DNA of 64,000 nucleotides from UBA2421 sp002343075 (GCA_937982565.1 CALJLN010000017.1:124001-188000), one strand, 5' to 3'. Positions 6,903 to 16,276 are shown, counted from the stretch's first letter. Translations and numbers: made by a program. The notes: generated by a model from the letters alone, not told the origin.

Positions 6903-9047
6903 ATGCTAGGAATCCCCAACTACCTCTATCGCCTCCTACCCGCCAATCCGATTTTGTTGCGCGTGGTCGAGGTGGGTGGTAAGCGGAAGCGCGACCTGGC
7001 AGTGCGGTGCACTTACCTCGGCCTGCTCACGGCGATCGTGCTCTTCTCAATCGTCTTCGGCGGGCAAAAATTTGCCGGAGATGTTTCGTTCTCCGCCCTC
7101 ACCAAGACCAGCGGGCAGATTTTTCAGCAGATGAGCTATGTGCAGCTTGCCCTGGTCGCACTACTCGCACCGGTGTTTACCGCAGGGTCGATCACTCAGG
7201 AAAAAGACTCTCAGACTTACGATATCCTCCTCGCCACACCACTGACCAATGCCCAGATTGTGCTCGGCTCTTTGCTCAGCCGACTGTTTTTTATCGTGGC
7301 GCTGCTCATCAGTGGAATCCCAATCTTCTCCATCACGCAGATCTTCGGCGGCGTGGCGATCAGCGCGATTGCGATTTCGTTCGGCATCGCCACTGCAACC
7401 GCATTCGTCACAGGCGCGCTGGCAATGGCCATCGCCACCTTCAAAGTGGGCACCCGGCGGACGATTTTCAGCTTTTATCTCGCGATTGTGGTTTTCCTCG
7501 TCGGCGGGGTGTTGCTGGATAAGGTGGAGGCGTTTCATCCGGTCATCGGCGTGGAGACAACGGCTTCGGGACAACCGGCGATCGACTTAAAGACTGGTGA
7601 ACCCGTTCTGATTCGCACCAAGACCAGTTGGCTGACCGCGGTCAACCCGTTTCTAGCGCTGCGGAGCATCTTCGGCGAACCCGGATACACCCCGCCGGAC
7701 CTCGGCAAGCTCCCGCCTGCGCTGCAAAGTTGGCCGACGGGGTGGTTTCTCAGTCGGCCGCACAGCTTTTTCATCGCCGCCAACTTCACCATCAGCCTGC
7801 TGCTGGTATTGCCGTCGATCATCCTGCTGCGGCGCATGGCGCAATCAACGTTTTCGCCCAAACTCTGGCTCTTACAGAAGTTACGACTAAGCACCGGCGA
7901 AACCACGCGCAAGCCGCGCGCCGTCTGGAATAACCCGATCGCCTGGCGTGAAGCCAAGACCAAGGCGTCAGCGGCGCGGGCAACGCTCGTGCGGTACACG
8001 TTCATTTTTACAGGTATTTTCGGCGCGATTTCCCTCCTGGTGATGTTCTCGCAACAAGATGCGGCAGAAACATACATCAACCCCGGCGGATACAACGCCG
8101 AGGTCAATACGCTGTTCATTCAAGGCAAGGGCAGTGGCACGTTTCAGCTCACACCGACCACGGCCATCACGCTCAACGGGCAACCCGCAGACGCCTCGGC
8201 CTTGCGCGGTCAATACAAGGTGTCTCAGCCGCCGACCTTGCAGCGTGTGGGGGGAAAGCTGGTGCTGGCGACGGTGGATTTGGTCGATTACCCGCGCAGG
8301 CTCAATGCCAGTAGCGCGCGCGACTACCTGTTTGGAGCAGTCGTGCTGGAGTTTGCCGCAATTCTTCTCATCGTCACCAATGCCGCCGCTAGCACGGTGA
8401 CGCGCGAGAAGGAAGATGGTTCGCTCGACCTACTGCTCTGCTCGCCCATCACCAGCCGCTACTACATCTGGGGCAAACTGCGCGGCCTGGTGGCATTTGT
8501 GCTACCGCTGGTGGCTGTTCCGGTGGCAAGCGTGCTGATGTTTGTCATTTATGACAGCTTCCGCGCGCTGAGTTCGCGCGACGCGGGCTTCCGCTGGGTC
8601 GTCTTTCCTGAGGCGATCATCATCCTGCCCGCAACGCTCATCATCGTCGCTGCGTTTGCGGCGATTGTGGGCATGCAGATGTCGCTTCGGATGCGCACCA
8701 CCGTGCGCGCAGTGATGGCGAGCGTGGGGATTGTGCTGGGCGCGTGTTCGCTGCTGGCTTTTTGCGGGTACAGCCTGCTCGACCGCTTCGGTCGGGGCAC
8801 TGAGACGATCGGGCTGATTCTGGCGAGTTTCTCCCCTTTCAATGTGATCATGCTGCTGATCAACCCCTATCGGTTCGCCAGCAGCCAGTTCGGCGGGACG
8901 GTTTCACCTTCGGACATGGTTCAGGCGCGCGTGATCGTGGTCATTTTCAGCCTCATCGCCACCGCGGCGTACGCGGGATTGGTCTGGACGATGTATAACT
9001 CGATGGTGAAGAACTTCGACATGACTATCCGCCGGCAGAGTCGGTAG
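6903..9047 (+). CDS. ABC-2 type permease, double-length with two transmembrane halves
   Basis: A 714-residue integral membrane protein. The N-terminal half has a classic ABC-2 stretch with the motif TQEKDSQTYDILLATPLT after the second helix. The C-terminal half has the matching motif TREKEDGSLDLLLCSPITSRYY near residue 500. The E-K-(D/E)-x-G/Q-x-x-x-L-L-x-x-P sequence is characteristic of the cytoplasmic coupling element of ABC-2 permeases. Two copies mean that two permease units are fused in one polypeptide, linked by an extracytoplasmic domain around residues 370-450. It pairs with the ATPase at 5371 and the large membrane protein at 2756. Confidence 0.88.
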   Translation: MLGIPNYLYRLLPANPILLRVVEVGGKRKRDLAVRCTYLGLLTAIVLFSIVFGGQKFAGDVSFSALTKTSGQIFQQMSYVQLALVALLAPVFTAGSITQEKDSQTYDILLATPLTNAQIVLGSLLSRLFFIVALLISGIPIFSITQIFGGVAISAIAISFGIATATAFVTGALAMAIATFKVGTRRTIFSFYLAIVVFLVGGVLLDKVEAFHPVIGVETTASGQPAIDLKTGEPVLIRTKTSWLTAVNPFLALRSIFGEPGYTPPDLGKLPPALQSWPTGWFLSRPHSFFIAANFTISLLLVLPSIILLRRMAQSTFSPKLWLLQKLRLSTGETTRKPRAVWNNPIAWREAKTKASAARATLVRYTFIFTGIFGAISLLVMFSQQDAAETYINPGGYNAEVNTLFIQGKGSGTFQLTPTTAITLNGQPADASALRGQYKVSQPPTLQRVGGKLVLATVDLVDYPRRLNASSARDYLFGAVVLEFAAILLIVTNAAASTVTREKEDGSLDLLLCSPITSRYYIWGKLRGLVAFVLPLVAVPVASVLMFVIYDSFRALSSRDAGFRWVVFPEAIIILPATLIIVAAFAAIVGMQMSLRMRTTVRAVMASVGIVLGACSLLAFCGYSLLDRFGRGTETIGLILASFSPFNVIMLLINPYRFASSQFGGTVSPSDMVQARVIVVIFSLIATAAYAGLVWTMYNSMVKNFDMTIRRQSR

Positions 9048-9151
9048 CGTGCCGTTCGTTCCCTATGCCTCGCACGACTTGGCGTGAGATGCCATCTCCC
9101 GCCATCCAAGAGCCGAAAATCAAATCGGTCGGTCTTAGTACCGGCATGGGT

Positions 9152-9180
9152 TTGCTCCAATCGCCGCGGGGATTTACGAT
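9152..9180 (+). promoter_or_regulatory. weak candidate promoter for frr
   Basis: TTGCTC (9152-9157) and TACGAT (9175-9180) are separated by 17 bases, ending about 60 bases before the frr start. The -35 matches the consensus at only three positions. It is the best candidate in the 192-base gap after the permease. Confidence 0.25.
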
Positions 9181-9239
9181 ACTGGGTCCACGCGGCGCGA
9201 CCTGCGGCGCGGTGATTGACCTCGAACGAAAGAACACTC

Positions 9240-9800
9240 ATGCCTCTGGACGACATTCTCCTCGACTGCGAAGCCCACATGGAAAAGGCGATTGACCACC
9301 TCAAGCGCGAGCTGACGGGCATTCGCACCGGCAGAGCCAATCCGGCATTGGTCGAGCATATCAAGGTCGATTACTACGGATCGCCGACGGATATCAAATC
9401 AATCGCGGTGATTAACGTGCCCGAGGCGACGCAGATCAGCATCAAGCCGTTCAGCCCAGGCGATCTCAAGATGATCGAAAAGGCCATCAGCGACAGCAAG
9501 CTAGGCCTGACGGCGCACAGCGACGGAAAGCAACTGCGCCTGCAACTCCCCCCGCTAAGCCAGGATCGGCGGTTGCAGTTGGTCGGGCAATGCAAGGGGT
9601 TTGGTGAGCACGCGAAGGTGAGCATCCGCAACGCCCGCCGGGACGCCAACAAGCTGCTTGAAACCGAGCAAAAGGGCGGCCTGATGACCGAGGACGACCT
9701 AGACCGCGGCAAGGAACAGGTGCAGGAACTCACCAAGCAATACGAGGGGAACGTGGAAAAAATGCTGGAAGACAAGCGACATGAAGTGATGCAGGTGTAA
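9240..9800 (+). CDS. frr: ribosome recycling factor
   Basis: A 186-residue protein of the usual length for RRF, with the start at the ATG of MPLDDILLD; an upstream TTG is ignored. Diagnostic segments are LTGIRTGRANPALVEHIKVDYYG near the N-terminus, the hinge-region core VPEATQISIKPF, and the C-terminal helix NARRDANKLL. RRF works with EF-G to split the 70S complex after termination. It normally follows pyrH in an rpsB-tsf-pyrH-frr cluster; here it stands apart from those genes. A membrane-protein gene follows after 11 bases and may be cotranscribed. Confidence 0.97.
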   Translation: MPLDDILLDCEAHMEKAIDHLKRELTGIRTGRANPALVEHIKVDYYGSPTDIKSIAVINVPEATQISIKPFSPGDLKMIEKAISDSKLGLTAHSDGKQLRLQLPPLSQDRRLQLVGQCKGFGEHAKVSIRNARRDANKLLETEQKGGLMTEDDLDRGKEQVQELTKQYEGNVEKMLEDKRHEVMQV

Positions 9801-9811
9801 GTGCAAGCCCC

Positions 9812-10615
9812 ATGAATCGCCCCACAGCAACCCAAGACAGCAACCCGGCATCGATCGAATCGGTGCCGGTTTTGCCATACTCAGTCATCAAAGGCCAACT
9901 TGATCACTGCGACCCGTTCTGGCTCGGCCGCGTTTCCGCCGCAGTGATTGTCTTTCTCTTCGCTCTCATCTGCGCTTTAGTTGCTGACACATGGCGTGGC
10001 TTGTCTGTCCTGGGTGGGGTAAACGCCGATGGCTGGGCGTTTCACATAGACTACGCGATGTCAGGTGCCTGCATGATGCTGTTTGCCGCTGGCTGCTTGC
10101 TGCTGTCATCGAAAGAGCTTGACGCGCCCGAGAACTCAACGCTCAGGATTTCGATCATGCGTGCACTTGCGGTCATTGCCGCGGCGATCTATTGGTCGAG
10201 CGATTTACTCTCGGCGCATCTGGCGGTTTCGCTGAATCTTCCAGTGGAGAACACTCTCTTCGCTGTTATGGGAATCGCTACCCTCGCGGCTGTCGCGATC
10301 GCCGGCACCATACTTCATCAAATCTGCCACAGGGTGCCGCACCTGCTTCTCGCTCGAAAAGTCCAGGCGGTGGTGTTCCTGGGGGCCGGCATTATGATCG
10401 CAATTTTGTTGGTTTCCATGGCGGAGAACATGGGTGTCGCGTGGCTTACACCCAGGCAGGACGATCCGTTACCAAAGATCATCTTGCTCGCCTCTCTCGC
10501 AGTGGAGTGCTTCGCCGCCGTAGTACTCGCTCAGCTACTCGTGGCAATCAACCGCGCAGCGGCCTCGGCGCGAACGACGGCTATTGAAGCGATTCGCCAG
10601 CACCCCGACTCATAG
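9812..10615 (+). CDS. unrecognised polytopic membrane protein
   Basis: A 267-residue protein with a hydrophilic N-terminus of about 40 residues, then six or so hydrophobic segments (for example VSAAVIVFLFALICALVA, MRALAVIAAAIYWSSDLL, ILLASLAVECFAAVVLAQLL) and a short charged tail. I recognise no family motif. It starts 11 bases after frr, so it probably shares that transcript. Its last six bases overlap the end of the convergent pseudouridine synthase gene. Function unknown. Confidence 0.75.
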   Translation: MNRPTATQDSNPASIESVPVLPYSVIKGQLDHCDPFWLGRVSAAVIVFLFALICALVADTWRGLSVLGGVNADGWAFHIDYAMSGACMMLFAAGCLLLSSKELDAPENSTLRISIMRALAVIAAAIYWSSDLLSAHLAVSLNLPVENTLFAVMGIATLAAVAIAGTILHQICHRVPHLLLARKVQAVVFLGAGIMIAILLVSMAENMGVAWLTPRQDDPLPKIILLASLAVECFAAVVLAQLLVAINRAAASARTTAIEAIRQHPDS

Positions 10616-11458
10616 CCACGCCGGCATCGGCAGTTCCCACCGCAGGGCCTGGCCAGTTTTGGGGTGTGTCAGCCCAAGCGCCACCGAAATCAGCCGTAAA
10701 TCCGCTTCGGGAAATCGTGGGCAATAGATCCTGTCATTCACGATCGGGCAATCGCGCTCTGCGAAATGCGCCCTGATCTGGTGCTTCCTCCCCGTCTCCA
10801 GCCGCACCCGCACCAGTGCCCGGCCGTTTGCAACTTTGAGCGTTTCATAGTGCGTCACGGCGCGCTCCCCTTTATCGGGATGAGTCGTCGATCGCACTCT
10901 GCCGTCGGCGAGTTCCACCAGCTTTGTGTCGATCGTGCCCGCGGGGGTCTTCGGCACGCCATCGAGCAGGGCGACATAAACCCGCTCGACGCTGTGGCTG
11001 GCAAACTGGCGCTTGAGGTCGGCGAACGTCGGCTCGTTCTTTGAAAAAACCATCAAGCCGCCGGCGTCGGCGTCCAGCCGATGAACCAGCCCGATCCGCG
11101 CCCGCGGTTCGCGCTTCTGGTAGAACGCGCGAAGGAGCCCGAACAGGTTCACCCGGCTATCGCGCGGCCCGCTGCTGGTGATGATGCCCTGCGGCTTGTT
11201 GATGACGAACAAATCTGCGTCCTCAAAGACCGTTTCCACCGGCGGGCGATTCTCCCTTCGCTCGGCCCGGGCAGCGGCCCGGGCGCGCGGCGTGCTCTTC
11301 TTGTCGCCCACGCGCAACACATCCTCCTCGCGCAGCGGCTCTTTCAGCGATGTCACCGCAAGCCCGTTCACACTAATGCGCCGGTCGCGCAGCATCTGAC
11401 GAAACGTCGAACGGCTGGCCAGCGGCAGGAGTTGTTCGAGGCGATCGAGAATCGTCAT
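10610..11458 (-). CDS. RluA-family pseudouridine synthase with S4 domain
   Basis: A 282-residue protein. The first ~55 residues form an S4 RNA-binding domain (RQMLRDRRISVNG). The catalytic motif is HRLDADAGG at residues 126-134, where D129 is the nucleophilic Asp of pseudouridine synthases. The usual form is HRLDxxTSG, so the T-S positions are A-G here. The C-terminal LETGRKHQIRAHFA block is also typical. It isomerises uridine in rRNA or tRNA; the site cannot be assigned. A basic linker (TPRARAAARAERRENR) joins the two domains. Three bases separate it from the upstream hydrolase gene on the same strand. Confidence 0.92.
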   Translation of the reverse strand: MTILDRLEQLLPLASRSTFRQMLRDRRISVNGLAVTSLKEPLREEDVLRVGDKKSTPRARAAARAERRENRPPVETVFEDADLFVINKPQGIITSSGPRDSRVNLFGLLRAFYQKREPRARIGLVHRLDADAGGLMVFSKNEPTFADLKRQFASHSVERVYVALLDGVPKTPAGTIDTKLVELADGRVRSTTHPDKGERAVTHYETLKVANGRALVRVRLETGRKHQIRAHFAERDCPIVNDRIYCPRFPEADLRLISVALGLTHPKTGQALRWELPMPAWL

Positions 11459-11461
11459 GTG

Positions 11462-12730
11462 TCAAATCACCGGATCGGGCCGCGCGCTACTGAGAAACCG
11501 CAGCACGGCGTCAGCGGCCTCTTCACTGTTGACGATGGAATTGTGATCGCCCCGCGGAATCCAATAGCTTTGCTTGGGCTGCGTCGCGCGGTCGAATAAG
11601 GCGCGACCATGATTGAAGTCGATAATCTGATCCTGCACGCCGTGAATCACCAGGAGCGGGCGCGGCCACATGTTCGCCGCAAGATCGGCCGGTTCAAACG
11701 CCCGCAGGTTGGCCCCGCTGTGCGCGCTGGCGATCGGCAGTGCCAGCGCATCCATGAGCCAGCTAAACGGAGGAAGAAACGTGTTTCCAGCCAGGCTATC
11801 CACCAGCGAGGGCAGCGAACCGTATGTGCCGTAGGCGGCGACTGCTTCGATGGCCCGCCCTTCGTCGGAATCGTCGCCCGCCGCCGCGATCAACGCTGCG
11901 GCGCCCTGGCTCGCGCCGACGCCGTAGATCGCCCGCGCCTCCTGCCCGCGCGTCGCTTTCAGCCACCGCACAGCCCCGAGCACGTCGCGGCGCTCGAGAT
12001 CGCCGAAGCTGCTCAACTGCCCGCCGCTCTCGCCGTGGGCGCGAAAATCGATCGCCAGCACATTAAAGCCCCCCGGCACAAGCTTCCTGCATAGCACGAG
12101 TTGATTGGACTTATTAGAACCCAGCCCGTGCGCAATGATGACAGTCTGGCCCGACGACAATCGCCGAGGGCCGTCTTGCGCGGGGATCCACCATCCGCTG
12201 AGCCGGGTACCGTCGGTGGCTTCAAACTGCACCGGCTCAAATGCAAAGCCCAACTGCGAACGCGGATCGTCATTCAGCAGCACCTTCGGCCGATAGGTCA
12301 CCACTGCCGACATGACAAAAGGTAACCCGAAACCGAACAACACCAGGACCCGCAGCCCGTTTCCGAGCGCCGCGGTGCGTTTTCGGACGATTTTCACCCT
12401 CGACCCATCCGCCGCCACCTGTCGCGACACGCTCACGCGCCACACGATCGCGCGCAAGAGCGAGTCAAACCCTTTGAGCAAAATCATCATCGCCGTGGCA
12501 AAGTAAGCAGCGAGCACCGCCTGCGGAATGGAAACCCGCCCCTTCACCGCCACCGCATATACCACAGACAGCGCCACGCCAATCGCCGCGCCGGTGGCAA
12601 ATGTCCCCGCGGTCGCCAGCCGAGGCTGGGGGTCGGCACCCGCGCGCAGCGACCTGAGCACCGCATACACCGGTGCCACCATATACAAAGCCACTAACGC
12701 ATAATGTAGAGTAATGTATACTAAACTCAT
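11462..12730 (-). CDS. membrane-anchored alpha/beta hydrolase
   Basis: A 422-residue protein with three or four N-terminal transmembrane segments in the first ~150 residues, then an extracytoplasmic or cytoplasmic alpha/beta hydrolase domain. Visible elements are the oxyanion-side HGLGSNKSN, the nucleophile elbow GVGASQGAA, the acidic residue in IHGVQDQIIDF, and the catalytic His in PRGDHNSI. Homologous domains occur in BAAT/dienelactone-like and YfhR-type hydrolases of unknown substrate. It is the first gene of a likely two-gene operon with the pseudouridine synthase. Confidence 0.85.
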   Translation of the reverse strand: MSLVYITLHYALVALYMVAPVYAVLRSLRAGADPQPRLATAGTFATGAAIGVALSVVYAVAVKGRVSIPQAVLAAYFATAMMILLKGFDSLLRAIVWRVSVSRQVAADGSRVKIVRKRTAALGNGLRVLVLFGFGLPFVMSAVVTYRPKVLLNDDPRSQLGFAFEPVQFEATDGTRLSGWWIPAQDGPRRLSSGQTVIIAHGLGSNKSNQLVLCRKLVPGGFNVLAIDFRAHGESGGQLSSFGDLERRDVLGAVRWLKATRGQEARAIYGVGASQGAAALIAAAGDDSDEGRAIEAVAAYGTYGSLPSLVDSLAGNTFLPPFSWLMDALALPIASAHSGANLRAFEPADLAANMWPRPLLVIHGVQDQIIDFNHGRALFDRATQPKQSYWIPRGDHNSIVNSEEAADAVLRFLSSARPDPVI

Positions 12731-12932
12731 CGCGCCTGCTTCGCATTAAAGCTTAACCGAAGCACCCGTCGGCGGCACCGGCGCGGCAACTTTGGCGCAG
12801 GCAAGCTTGCCACATTGACCCCCTGGCAAAATCGCCGTAAACACCTGCCAAGAAAGCACTTGCGCGACATTCGAGCCGCACCTCTCCCGGCGATTATCGG
12901 ACGATTATCAAGATTCCCCCGCCGATCGACCG

Positions 12933-13583
12933 ATGCAACCCGATAGTTCGCCGACGACACCCGGCAGATTGGATTGCATTATGCCCCTGGTCATCGACCA
13001 CCAACCCGTCAGCATCGACCAGCCCGGATCGCGCACCGTCGGCGAGGTGCTCGCCCGGCTGCAAAAGCAAAACCGGCTCGTCGTGCATGTCCTCATCGAC
13101 GGCGAAGAGCCCGATCTCGAGCAGCCCAGCGTGTGGCGCGCCGCCTCCACGCATAGTCACACCGTCTTCGTCGAAACCACCGACCCCTCCGCCATGGCGC
13201 GCGATGTGCTCGATGAAGTCGAACACCAGATCGCGACCGCAGAATCGCTCGGCTGCGAGGCCGCGAGCCTCTTACAGGCCGGCCAGCAGACCAAAGCCAT
13301 GGAAAACCTCTCGGCGTGCTTCAAGCGTTGGACGCATGTACAGGAAGCGATCCTCAAAACCAGCCAGTTGCTCCGCCTCGACCTCAGCCGCGTCAACCTC
13401 CCCACGGGCGATTCGCTCACAAAATTCTTCAACAGCTTCAGCGACCAGCTCCGATCGCTGCGAACCGCACTGGAATCGCGCGACTATGTGTCCCTCACCG
13501 ATGTGCTGCAATATGAGCTTCCCGAATCAGCCACCCACTGGCGCGCCGCGGTCGTCGCGGTGAAGAAATCCGTGGAAGCATAA
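12933..13583 (+). CDS. unrecognised helical protein
   Basis: A 216-residue protein, or 200 residues if the ATG at 12981 (MPLVIDHQPV) is used. The first ~70 residues look like a small beta-grasp or ubiquitin-like fold (TVGEVLARLQKQNRLVVHVLIDG). The rest is mostly helical (ATAESLGCEAASLLQAGQQ, SLTKFFNSFSDQLRSL). No catalytic motif stands out. It is divergent from the alpha/beta hydrolase across about 200 bases and is followed by a hairpin at 13664. Function unknown. Confidence 0.7.
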   Translation: MQPDSSPTTPGRLDCIMPLVIDHQPVSIDQPGSRTVGEVLARLQKQNRLVVHVLIDGEEPDLEQPSVWRAASTHSHTVFVETTDPSAMARDVLDEVEHQIATAESLGCEAASLLQAGQQTKAMENLSACFKRWTHVQEAILKTSQLLRLDLSRVNLPTGDSLTKFFNSFSDQLRSLRTALESRDYVSLTDVLQYELPESATHWRAAVVAVKKSVEA

Positions 13584-13663
13584 GGAATACCCGGCAGGGT
13601 GATACATTCTCGGCCTTCCAGGGCCAGCCGCGCAGCCGCAACGCCTGCCGCGCCAACGTCACA

Positions 13664-13694
13664 GCACTACAACGCCCAGAAGGCGATGTAGTGC
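13664..13694. terminator. hairpin between convergent genes
   Basis: GCACTAC...CGCC (13664-13676) pairs with GGCG...GTAGTGC (13682-13694) around a 5-base loop, giving a 13-bp stem with one internal mismatch. It lies between the stops of two convergent genes, where a bidirectional terminator is expected. No T-run flanks it on either side, so intrinsic termination would be weak. Confidence 0.5.
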
Positions 13695-13707
13695 CACCCG
13701 ATAACAT

Positions 13708-15657
13708 TCACGCCCGGCGGCGACGCATGATCAGAATACCCGCCGCGGTCGCCACGAGCATCGTCCCCGGCTCCGGAACCGCGTGGAATGTCACCGCGAT
13801 ATCGTTCCCGCCGCTTGCCGTGCCGTTGAATGCCGCGCCGGTGTAGCTGTAGAAAATCGTGTAGCGCAGCAGCCCATCCACCACTTCCGTTGCGTCGGGC
13901 GCGCCGTCAAACTGGCTGCCCGACGTCACAACACCCCCGCCGGTGTTGTTGACGATCAGAAACGTCTTACCCGCGGGCGCTGTTCCAAAAGTCGCGACAA
14001 AGCCCGGCGTGAACACAAACTCGATCGCCGGAAAATTCGTCCCGTCGCCCAGCGTCACATCGCCGGTGGTCACCACGGTCAGATCGGCATTTTCCGTACC
14101 CGTGGCCGCGTTCACATCCATCACCTATGTCGCGCTCGGTTCAAGGTTGAGCGAGCCAACCGTGATCGTATCAATGCTGTTCCCCGGCGAAAGCGTCCCG
14201 CCGGATTGAATCGTGACCGCGGAAGTAGTCACCCCGCTCCCGCCAAGCGTCGCCCCGGTGCCGACAGTATAAGCCCCCCCGCCTGTGTGCGTGCCATTCA
14301 ACCGCAGTGTGCCCGCGGCGACGGTGGTGGTGCCGGTGTAGTCGTTCGCGCCCGACAAAGTGAGCACGCCCGTTCCCGACTTGGTGAAACTGCCACCCGC
14401 CCCGCTCATGGCACCGGAAAACGTGGTGCTGCTGTCGTCACCGCCGGCATCGAGCGATTTTCCCCCAAGCAACACGTTGCCCGCGCCGGCAATTGAGCCG
14501 ATGGTCTGAGAACTGGCGATGGCTGAGATATCAAACGTCGCCGGCGCGGCGACGGTGACGGCGGTGGCGCTGGGCAACGCGCCGGTTGACGAAATCGATA
14601 ACGTGCCCGCGGTGACGGTGGTGGTGCCGGTGTAGGTGTTGGCGCCGGAGAGAATCAGGTTTCCCGCGCCAAGCTTTCGAATGTTTACCCCGGAAGTCGT
14701 CCCGATTTTGCTGCTGATCGTTGCGGTTGTAGCCGAGCCCACGACGTCGATATTCCCTGTTCCGTCAAAGAAAAGCGTGTCGCTTCCGGCAATCTGGTAT
14801 CCGGTTGTCGTAAAAACCAGTCCGCCGGTCGTGCGATCACCGGGAAGCGTGACCACACCCGCCGTGCCCCCGAAGATAACGTTATCGCGCCTGTTGGTTG
14901 ATTCGTTATACGCGTAGTAATCACCCGCGGTGCCCGAACCGCCCGCTTTTGACGTAAAAAAGGTGGATGAGACGTTCCATATGCCGGTCCCGCCGGTGAG
15001 TGCGGTAGTCCCGTTAACATCCCAAACCACAGAAATGCCACCGCGCTTATACACGCCGATTCGCTCATCAGTAGTCACCGCAGCACCGTCGACAGCGGCA
15101 TTGGAAAAGCCGTCCCAACTAGCGGAACTGAAGTCGGTATTAACTCCCGTTGTCACCGAGGTCTTGCGGGACCATGACTGATCTGTGCCGGGACTGCCGG
15201 TTGTACTGGTAGCCGTCATGCCAAAGGCGTCTACGACGTTTGCGAACGCATATGGCGTACCGGTATAGATCACAACCGAGTCATCCCCATTGAAATTGAC
15301 TGTCCCGTTTGCAATGTTGGCTCGCGATGCGGCAAATGGCAACGCTGATGAGCTATTCGCCAGCGTTAACACGCCCCCCGCGGAAATAGTTGCAGATATA
15401 GAAAATGATCCATTGGCGGTCGTACTCGTCTTCCACCCAATATTGGCAGGAGAGTTATTCCAGATGCCATAACGGAATCCTCCGGCGCCGAGATCAACCG
15501 CACTCTCCCCCGAGTTATAGATCTCGATCCACTTGTTGTTGCTGGCCCCCTCGTAGTACTGCGAAATATAGATATCCGCCTGAGAAGATTGCAACGTGAG
15601 TGATCCAGCGGCGAAAATCATCGATCCCGCCACAAACTTTGATCTGCGCATTTTCAT
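13708..15657 (-). pseudogene. PEP-CTERM lamin-tail/autotransporter-repeat surface protein split by an in-frame TAG
   Basis: Read in one frame from the ATG at 15657, this gives a signal peptide (SKFVAGSMIFAAGSLTLQSSQA) and a lamin-tail-like domain (IYISQYYEGASNNKWIEIYN). It continues with autotransporter-associated beta-strand repeats (GNLILSGANTYTGTTTV, GVLTLSGANDYTGTTTV). After ...LNLEPSAT comes a TAG at 14125-14127. The same frame then continues as VMDVNAATGTENADL to a PEP-CTERM tail, VPEPGTMLVATAAG...MRRRRA, ending at 13708. Related repeat proteins usually have a tyrosine there (T-Y-x-x-D/E), one base from TAG, so a recent nonsense mutation or a sequencing error is likely. Without readthrough the product loses its sorting tail. 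A GTG and an ATG directly follow the stop, but a product restarted there would lack a signal peptide. Confidence 0.85.
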
Positions 15658-15922
15658 CCCACAACTCCTATCCCTATCAGCCCAAGACATGCGCCAAGAG
15701 TAGTTACTGAGCGCTGCCCCTTCTCGCGTGCGGCTAAGTGAGTCAGCCCACGCGCTTGGCCACCACACGGGCAGTAGACTCGGGGTGCGGGGTGTTTACA
15801 AGACTCATTTCGCATGTTTTGTGTTAGTTTTTCAACAGCACCCCACCCGCCCCGGCGGGCGCTGGGCCGCCCGGCGACGCCGCGGCGGGCCGATCTATTC
15901 GCGTAGCACCTGCGGATTCTGC

Positions 15923-15950
15923 TTGACATTTCACCGCCGACTGTTAGCAT
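15923..15950 (+). promoter_or_regulatory. sigma70-like promoter candidate without a clear gene
   Basis: TTGACA (15923-15928), a perfect -35, is followed after 16 bases by TAGCAT (15945-15950), which matches four of six -10 positions. An AT-rich stretch (15951-15968) follows. It points rightwards into the repeat-bearing spacer, where no convincing protein gene lies, so it could serve an untranslated RNA or be fortuitous. Confidence 0.35.
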
Positions 15951-16042
15951 TTTGTTTATTATAACATTTACCGATCCTTTCGCCCTTGATCGTGGAGAGC
16001 AAACAACGGCCCCAAAATGCCCTGCAACTTCCCCCATATCTT

Positions 16043-16112
16043 CCCCGATTGCGTCTTCGTGCCCCCCGATTGCCGCTTCGTGCCCTCGGTGAACTTCGTG
16101 GTAAATCATTCT
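16043..16112. repeat. TTCGTG-type intergenic repeat
   Basis: Two near-identical 20-base units start CCCCGATTGC at 16043 and 16064 (21-base period), each ending CTTCGTGC. A third CTTCGTG is at 16094-16100, followed by GTAAATCATTCTTCG. Short CTTCGTG runs followed by GTGAAT/GTAAAT-like sequence are, from memory, a widespread dispersed intergenic repeat type. Their translation (HEVHRGHE-like on the minus strand) often produces spurious small proteins. Confidence 0.6.
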
Positions 16113-16179
16113 TCGCCACGCCGGACAGGCGCTGAACGGCCAGACCTGTGTATAAGGCCGACAGGGGACGAGACGCGCC

Positions 16180-16276
16180 GATCGGGGACCGATTTGGGGC
16201 CGATTGGGACCAATTGGGGCGCATTCGGGACCCGATTGGGCCTCTTTTGGTACCGATTGGGACCCGGTTTGGACCC
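16180..16276. repeat. degenerate ~11-base tandem repeat array
   Basis: Successive units resemble GATTGGGGACC: 16180-16190, 16191-16201, 16202-16211, 16212-16222, 16223-16233, then a longer 21-base unit 16234-16254, then 16255-16265 and 16266-16276. The period is close to one turn of B-DNA, and the G-rich and C-rich tracts recur on the same face. The array is too short and too degenerate to be a CRISPR. Confidence 0.75.

Noticed and set aside
16180..16276. CRISPR array
   Set aside because: Units are 10-11 bases, degenerate and contiguous, without spacers; no cas gene is near.
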